A DNA stretch of 10,006 nucleotides from NCBI GenBank assembly GCA_002726335.1, contig PBSR01000184.1:1-10006 (forward strand), in the 5' to 3' direction. Source of the DNA: Gemmatimonadaceae bacterium (lineage in GTDB: Bacteria > Latescibacterota > UBA2968 > UBA8231). The position numbers and the translations under genes are program-made. The notes below the pieces were generated by a model. The model ran no database searches. It saw only the letters and a program-made list of their open reading frames with translations, and was not told the origin of the DNA. Below are positions 6,722 through 10,006 of this stretch, one piece after another; within the stretch, counting starts at the first letter, position 1, and every line of letters starts with the position of its first letter.

Positions 6722-8871
6722 TGGGGCAGATACTGGTGGTGCTCGTACTCCTGGCAGCTCCCGCTCTGGCGGCGAACCGCACGGTGGACCTGCGCGATCT
6801 CGACCGGCAGAAGGTTGCCGAGATCAGCTTTCAACATCTGGCGGAGAAGCCGATCACGAATCGGCAGCTGCGGGCCGCCATGCGCATCCGAGTGGAGGAA
6901 CGCTTCGCCCGGCGCTTCTTCCGGGCGGACATGTCGACCATCGAGAATCTCTATCGCAGCCACGGCTACATGGATGTGGATATCGTGCGCCGTGTCCTCG
7001 AGCTCGACAGCAGAGACCGAGTGCACATTACGCTGAAGATCGACAGCGGCCGTCAGTGGCTGGTGGCGCGAGCGGAACTTGATTTCACCGGCCAGGACAG
7101 CCTTCTGGTGACGATCCTGCGCCGCCGACTGCGTGTGCGTGCGGGGGAGGTGTTCGGTTACGGTGATGTGGTGGCCGACGAACGCGAGCTGCTCGCATGG
7201 CTCAACAGCGAGGGGTTTGCCCACGCCGAAGTGCGCAACCAGGTGCAACTGGACTCGCGGCGGCAACAGGCGACGGTGACGTACTCGGTGACGACAGGTC
7301 GACGCATGTTCTTCGGACCGGTGACGATCGAACAGACCGATCTGCACACGAAGCGGTCGCTCATCGAACGCCAGTTCACCTTCAGAGAAGGGCAGCTCTA
7401 CGATCCGGAGCAGATTCGGGGGACGCGGAACGGGCTGTCGCGCACGGGGTTGTTCCGCTCGGTGACGCTGACCACGCCCGTGGTGGCGGCGGGGGACAGC
7501 GTACAGCCCGTGATCCTGCGCCTGCAGGAGCGCAAGTTCATCCAGCTGCGCAGCCGTCTGTTCGTCAACAACAACGAGCCAGGAGTGTCGGGTCGCGTGC
7601 TGCACGCCAACTTCCTCGGGCGCGGCAATCGCATCGGCACCGATGCCAGCCTCGGGCAGCCGTTGCAGGGCCTGACGTTGTTCATGACCGAGCGCAACCT
7701 GCTGGGTTCGACGATGGACCTGACCGTGTCGGCGGGGGTGACGGACGAGTGGGGGGACACGCGGGTGTTTGCCGACCCGGGGGATCCGACGCAGTTCGAC
7801 CTGCTGACGGGCAATCTGTCGGTGGCCAACGAGCTGAACCTGCTGTTCGGTCCTGAAGAGGCGGCGGCTCTGCTGTCGTCGGCGGTCTACGACTATCCGT
7901 CCGTCGAGCGGCTGTGGAAACTGAACGCCGTGGCCAGTCGCCGCTGGGAGCTGACGGGAGACCTGGTGTACGCGGCGAACCTGACGATGAACTGGACCCA
8001 GTCCCGTAATCGCCCCATCGGTGGACGAGTGATCAAACTGGAGGTGGAGGGAGAGGGGGATGCAGCGTCCGGGGAGGAACCGGCTGGTGATGGCGACGAC
8101 GGCGGCTTCGGTGATGATCCTTTCGATGACGAAGGGGCGTTTCCGGACAGCCCCTTCGATGACGATGGCTCGCGGGGGGCCGGTCGAGCAGCCCAGTCGG
8201 ATGGGACCTTCCCCTATGACCCGGCTGAGGACAGCGATGTGGGACAGATCCCCATCGACGACGTCTGGGTCGGGTTGCTGACGAACGAGGCCCGGGCGTT
8301 GAACTTCCAGCTCGACTTCCAGCGTGATACCCGGGACAACCAGATCGCGCCGAGGCGGGGAACCTTCGTGCGCGCTGCCGGACTCTACGCCATCGAGTTC
8401 GGTCGCGGCCGCAACCGGGTGTTCGACGGTGACGTGGAAGCCCGCAACTATCTGCGCATCGGCAGCAACATCGTCTGGGCCAACGCGCTACGGGGGGTGA
8501 TGACGGGCACGCTGCGGCGCGAGTCCGATCTGCCCCAGGCCTACTGGAAGGAGTTCGGCGGCGAGGGCTCGGTGCGCGGCGTGGAGCGCAACGCCATCAA
8601 GGCCGTGGGTGGCGGCCGAGGCGGCGTCGTGCTGCGCAGCGAACTGCGCTTCAGCGCGGGGTCGGCGGGCCTGGTCCTGTTCTGGGACCGAGCGGGAGTG
8701 TGGCGGCGTGTGCGCAGGGCCCGCTGGGCAGACATGACGAACGGCTTCGGCGGGGGACTGCGCTGGGACCTGGGGATCCCGGTGCGACTCGACCTGGGCT
8801 GGAGCCGGCAGCGGGATCCGGGGGAGCGGAGCCGACCGGAGCTGTACGTGTCGATTGGCCAGGCGTTCTAG
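6721..8871 (+). CDS. tamA: TamA/BamA-family outer-membrane protein (Omp85, POTRA domains plus barrel)
   Basis: This is a 716-residue Omp85 protein. Residues 1-18 form a signal peptide (hydrophobic I-L-V-V-L-V-L-L-A-A-P, A-L-A cleavage motif) that is unusual in having no basic N-region. About three POTRA domains follow: roughly 33-107, 113-192 and 197-270. The last contains G-Q-L-Y-D-P-E-Q-I-R and L-S-R-T-G-L-F-R-S-V. The 16-strand barrel spans about 275-716, with early N-F-L-G-R-G-N-R and T-E-R-N-L-L-G-S motifs. The Omp85 signature appears as G-S-V-R-G-V at 616-621 (usually VRGF/VRGY), and the chain ends in Phe716, the outer-membrane targeting signal. Three POTRAs and tamB adjacency favour TamA over BamA. 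It is longer than E. coli TamA (577), partly because of an acidic insert at 441-514. ATG 6721 has GGGAG five bases upstream (6711-6715) and forms TGATG with tamB. The 26-residue upstream extension (ATG 6643) is not signal-like and lies inside tamB. Confidence 0.9.
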   Translation: MGQILVVLVLLAAPALAANRTVDLRDLDRQKVAEISFQHLAEKPITNRQLRAAMRIRVEERFARRFFRADMSTIENLYRSHGYMDVDIVRRVLELDSRDRVHITLKIDSGRQWLVARAELDFTGQDSLLVTILRRRLRVRAGEVFGYGDVVADERELLAWLNSEGFAHAEVRNQVQLDSRRQQATVTYSVTTGRRMFFGPVTIEQTDLHTKRSLIERQFTFREGQLYDPEQIRGTRNGLSRTGLFRSVTLTTPVVAAGDSVQPVILRLQERKFIQLRSRLFVNNNEPGVSGRVLHANFLGRGNRIGTDASLGQPLQGLTLFMTERNLLGSTMDLTVSAGVTDEWGDTRVFADPGDPTQFDLLTGNLSVANELNLLFGPEEAAALLSSAVYDYPSVERLWKLNAVASRRWELTGDLVYAANLTMNWTQSRNRPIGGRVIKLEVEGEGDAASGEEPAGDGDDGGFGDDPFDDEGAFPDSPFDDDGSRGAGRAAQSDGTFPYDPAEDSDVGQIPIDDVWVGLLTNEARALNFQLDFQRDTRDNQIAPRRGTFVRAAGLYAIEFGRGRNRVFDGDVEARNYLRIGSNIVWANALRGVMTGTLRRESDLPQAYWKEFGGEGSVRGVERNAIKAVGGGRGGVVLRSELRFSAGSAGLVLFWDRAGVWRRVRRARWADMTNGFGGGLRWDLGIPVRLDLGWSRQRDPGERSRPELYVSIGQAF
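8041..8262 (+). other. Acidic Asp/Gly-rich insert within the TamA barrel
   Basis: This region codes for TamA residues 441-514. It is dominated by Asp, Glu, Gly and Pro, with two related units D-P-F-D-D-E-G (466-472) and S-P-F-D-D-D-G (477-483) and no obvious barrel strands. It sits between predicted strands, T-M-N-W-T-Q-S-R-N before and L-N-F-Q-L-D-F-Q-R-D after, so it should be a loop. Its length favours the outer face, but sidedness is an inference. It could bind divalent cations; no canonical EF-hand or RTX nonapeptide is seen. Confidence 0.7.
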
Positions 8872-8875
8872 AGCT

Positions 8876-8904
8876 TTGACTTTGTTTCTGGCGCCGGGTA
8901 CATT
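8876..8904 (+). promoter_or_regulatory. Sigma70-type promoter of ssrA
   Basis: The -35 box TTGACT (8876-8881) and -10 box TACATT (8899-8904) are separated by exactly 17 bases. Predicted transcription start is near 8911, giving a leader of about 23 bases that RNase P would remove to leave the mature tmRNA 5' end at 8934. The -35 box starts five bases after the tamA stop codon, so ssrA has its own promoter squeezed against the upstream gene. Confidence 0.75.
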
Positions 8905-9022
8905 GGCAACAGCTACGAAATCAATCGATCTGTGGGGGCGACCTGGCTTCGACGGGGAGAGAGAATTCGAGAGCGCGTGCCGAGGTCCCCGACAACCTCG
9001 TTAAGCCTCGGGAAAACCATCA

Positions 9023-9058
9023 AACGCCGACGATAACTCGTACGCGTTGGCCGCCTAA
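9023..9058 (+). other. tmRNA proteolysis-tag reading frame
   Basis: The frame reads N-A-D-D-N-S-Y-A-L-A-A then TAA at 9056-9058. The hydrophobic YALAA end is the degradation signal read by ClpXP and similar proteases. The resume codon is not certain. The codon before Asn is TCA (9020-9022), not the common GCA; GCC at 9026 is an Ala codon and an alternative entry point, which would give a tag of A-D-D-N-S-Y-A-L-A-A. Confidence 0.85.
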
Positions 9059-9192
9059 AGCAATTTAGGTAGCCCGTTGGCGTCCGTGGGGCCTGTAACG
9101 CGGACGCCGACGCCATCTACAGCAGGCTAGCCGATTGTCCTTGTTCGGGGTCAGCCGGCGAAATCCTTAGGACTGGTCCGATCCGGATCCTG

Positions 9193-10006
9193 TCAGTCGG
9201 AGCTGGTGAGGACGAGAAAGCCGTAGCATAGACTGACTACGCACGTAGTGGTCTCGTAGGACCTGTTCTCGGACGCGGGTTCGATTCCCGCCGCCTCCAC
9301 CATTTTTTCAGAGCGCAACTCCCTGTAGGTATTGGGGGTTGCGCTTTCTTGTTCTGCGCCGACGGCAAGGCGGTACATGCTGGGTACATACTTTTCCTGA
9401 GTTTCGACTGCTTTTGCCACCTGCTCCACTGCGTCGGATAGATTCTCCTTTCTGGTTCGCCCATAAACATTCATCGTCATCTCCGGCGTCGAGTGCCGGG
9501 CAAGAGCTTGTGCCTCCTTGACGGTGACCCCACTCTCCAGCACCAGGTTGATGTAGGCGACCCGTGCTGCATGGAAGTCGATCTTGCCTCCAGGGGCGTT
9601 CTTGGGGATACCAGCGGCCTCAAGATCAAGGGCCAAGTCCCGCGACGGATGTGTGGGCACGTAGAGCAGGGGGGCCTTCGGCGCTGTCAGCTTAGCGCCC
9701 CTGCGGGCGTATGTACGGGCATAGCACCTTGCCGGTTCGCCAGCCTGGGCATGTTGAAGCAGACGATCTACAAGCGATCTGGGCAGAGGCTGAAACCCTT
9801 CCTGGCGGTTTTTCGTCCACTGTGCCTGTAGACGGAGCCCACACTCTTCCATGTCTACATCATCGATCGTCAGACTACGGAGCTCGTTAACACGCAGTCC
9901 TGACAGGAAGGCGGTTTCCAGCAGGAGCCTGCGATGCGGGGCGCAGGATGCCAGCAGCCGGCCTATCTCTTCTCCGCTCAGTGCACGTCGGCGAGTGATC
10001 GGGGTC
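9193..10006 (-). CDS. Tyrosine recombinase/integrase of an element inserted in ssrA (5' end outside window)
   Basis: The frame is open to the right edge; 270 residues are visible and the N-terminal arm- and core-binding domains lie outside. The catalytic domain is complete. Numbered from the edge codon, it begins A-L-S-G-E-E-I-G-R-L-L, then box I S-G-L-R-V-N-E-L with catalytic Arg38. Next come the beta-hairpin Lys65 (W-T-K-N-R), H-A-A-R with His145 and Arg148, A-R-H-S-T-P-E-M-T with His171, and V-Y-G-R with nucleophile Tyr181. All six R-K-H-R-H-Y positions are present, so the enzyme is probably active. The methionine at 9852 is internal, not the start, because Arg38 lies upstream of it. After Tyr181 a tail of about 90 residues runs on. 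Residues 235-270 (M-V-E-A-A-G-I-E-P-A-S-E and onward) are encoded antisense to the tmRNA 3' end, ending at TGA 9193-9195. An integrase pointing into the tmRNA 3' end is typical of genomic islands and prophages. Base composition looks less GC-rich than the left-hand genes. Confidence 0.9.
   Translation of the reverse strand, partial: TPITRRRALSGEEIGRLLASCAPHRRLLLETAFLSGLRVNELRSLTIDDVDMEECGLRLQAQWTKNRQEGFQPLPRSLVDRLLQHAQAGEPARCYARTYARRGAKLTAPKAPLLYVPTHPSRDLALDLEAAGIPKNAPGGKIDFHAARVAYINLVLESGVTVKEAQALARHSTPEMTMNVYGRTRKENLSDAVEQVAKAVETQEKYVPSMYRLAVGAEQESATPNTYRELRSEKMVEAAGIEPASENRSYETTTCVVSLCYGFLVLTSSD
9275..9302. other. Putative attachment site at the ssrA 3' end
   Basis: The T arm and acceptor 3' strand of tmRNA form the boundary between conserved chromosome and the integrase-bearing region. 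Integrases of this family often recombine at tRNA or tmRNA 3' ends, keeping the RNA gene whole and leaving a direct repeat of its 3' end at the far side of the element. The exact crossover cannot be set because the second copy is not in the window. The position is inferred from gene order and orientation. Confidence 0.6.
9312..9350 (+). terminator. Intrinsic terminator of ssrA
   Basis: The arms 9312-9323 and 9334-9345 form a 12-base-pair GC-rich stem (one T-G pair) around a 10-base loop, followed by a T-rich tract (TTTCTT) to 9350. It starts nine bases past the tmRNA CCA. A T6 run at 9303-9308 directly follows CCA and may provide the ragged 3' end trimmed during maturation. The hairpin lies inside the coding region of the minus-strand integrase; in that direction no T tract follows it, so it should act mainly on ssrA. 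Confidence 0.85.

Larger units (their letters stand above)
8934..9302 (+). ncRNA. ssrA: Transfer-messenger RNA (tmRNA, 10Sa RNA)
   Basis: This is a one-piece tmRNA of 369 bases that, with SmpB, rescues stalled ribosomes and tags nascent proteins for proteolysis. The acceptor stem pairs 8934-8940 (GGGGGCG) with 9292-9298 (CGCCTCC) over seven base pairs. It includes the G3-U wobble that alanyl-tRNA synthetase recognises. A9299 is the discriminator and CCA is encoded at 9300-9302. The T arm is stem 9275-9279 with 9287-9291 around loop TTCGATT (9280-9286). The 5' block GACCTGGCTTCGACGGGG is the usual tmRNA hallmark. The tag frame ends N-A-D-D-N-S-Y-A-L-A-A-stop at 9023-9058. After it, 9076-9086 pairs with 9101-9111 (11 base pairs with one G-U) as part of the pseudoknot region. 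The gene has its own promoter and terminator. Its 3' end is also the insertion site of an integrative element, so the 3' bases now present may have come from that element, with no loss of sequence needed for folding. Confidence 0.97.

Noticed and set aside
9493..9831. 112-codon plus-strand open frame within the integrase region
   Set aside because: The minus strand carries a complete tyrosine recombinase catalytic domain. The plus-strand product has no recognisable motif.
9193..9852. Integrase starting at the methionine at 9852
   Set aside because: The frame continues open to the right edge and encodes box I with the catalytic arginine (S-G-L-R-V-N-E-L), so this methionine is internal.

Overview
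The window is a GC-rich stretch from a Gram-negative (diderm) bacterium. The outer-membrane evidence is a TamB/TamA pair whose outer-membrane barrel ends in Phe. The lineage cannot be named from sequence alone; the tmRNA tag ends in YALAA, which is widespread in bacteria, and the gene mix would fit an uncultured or deltaproteobacterial/FCB-type genome (inference).

Layout, left to right. After a short A/T-richer leader (1-125) there is an all-plus-strand block. It opens with two overlapping genes of the AmmeMemoRadiSam set: a MEMO-family protein (amrB, 126-911) and an AMMECR1-family protein (amrA, 898-1479). The radical-SAM member of that set is not in view. After a 77-base gap comes a tightly coupled three-gene cell-envelope unit. 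It consists of a secreted DUF4412/LolA-like protein (1557-2405), a very large TamB-type inner-membrane-anchored periplasmic bridge (2402-6721), and a TamA/BamA-type Omp85 barrel (6721-8871). The junctions are a 4-base GTGA overlap and a 1-base TGATG overlap, so the three are probably translated together. TamA and TamB should form an envelope-spanning module. The LolA-like neighbour suggests a lipid or lipoprotein aspect to its job, which is an inference.

Five bases after the tamA stop lies a clean sigma70-type promoter (8876-8904). It drives ssrA, the tmRNA gene (8934-9302), followed by an intrinsic terminator (9312-9350). From the right edge, on the minus strand, a tyrosine recombinase gene (9193-10006, 5' end outside the window) runs towards ssrA. 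Its last 35-36 codons are antisense to the tmRNA 3' end. This is the arrangement of an integrative element inserted at the 3' end of ssrA. The window therefore covers conserved chromosome on the left and the first approximately 700 bases of a mobile element on the right.

The most notable points are the integrase whose C-terminus is written by the host tmRNA antisense strand, a highly acidic Asp/Gly-rich insert in the TamA barrel, the LolA-like gene coupled to tamB, and a tmRNA tag whose resume codon does not look standard. I see no CRISPR array, insertion sequence or clear new defence system in this window; any cargo of the element would lie to the right of it.
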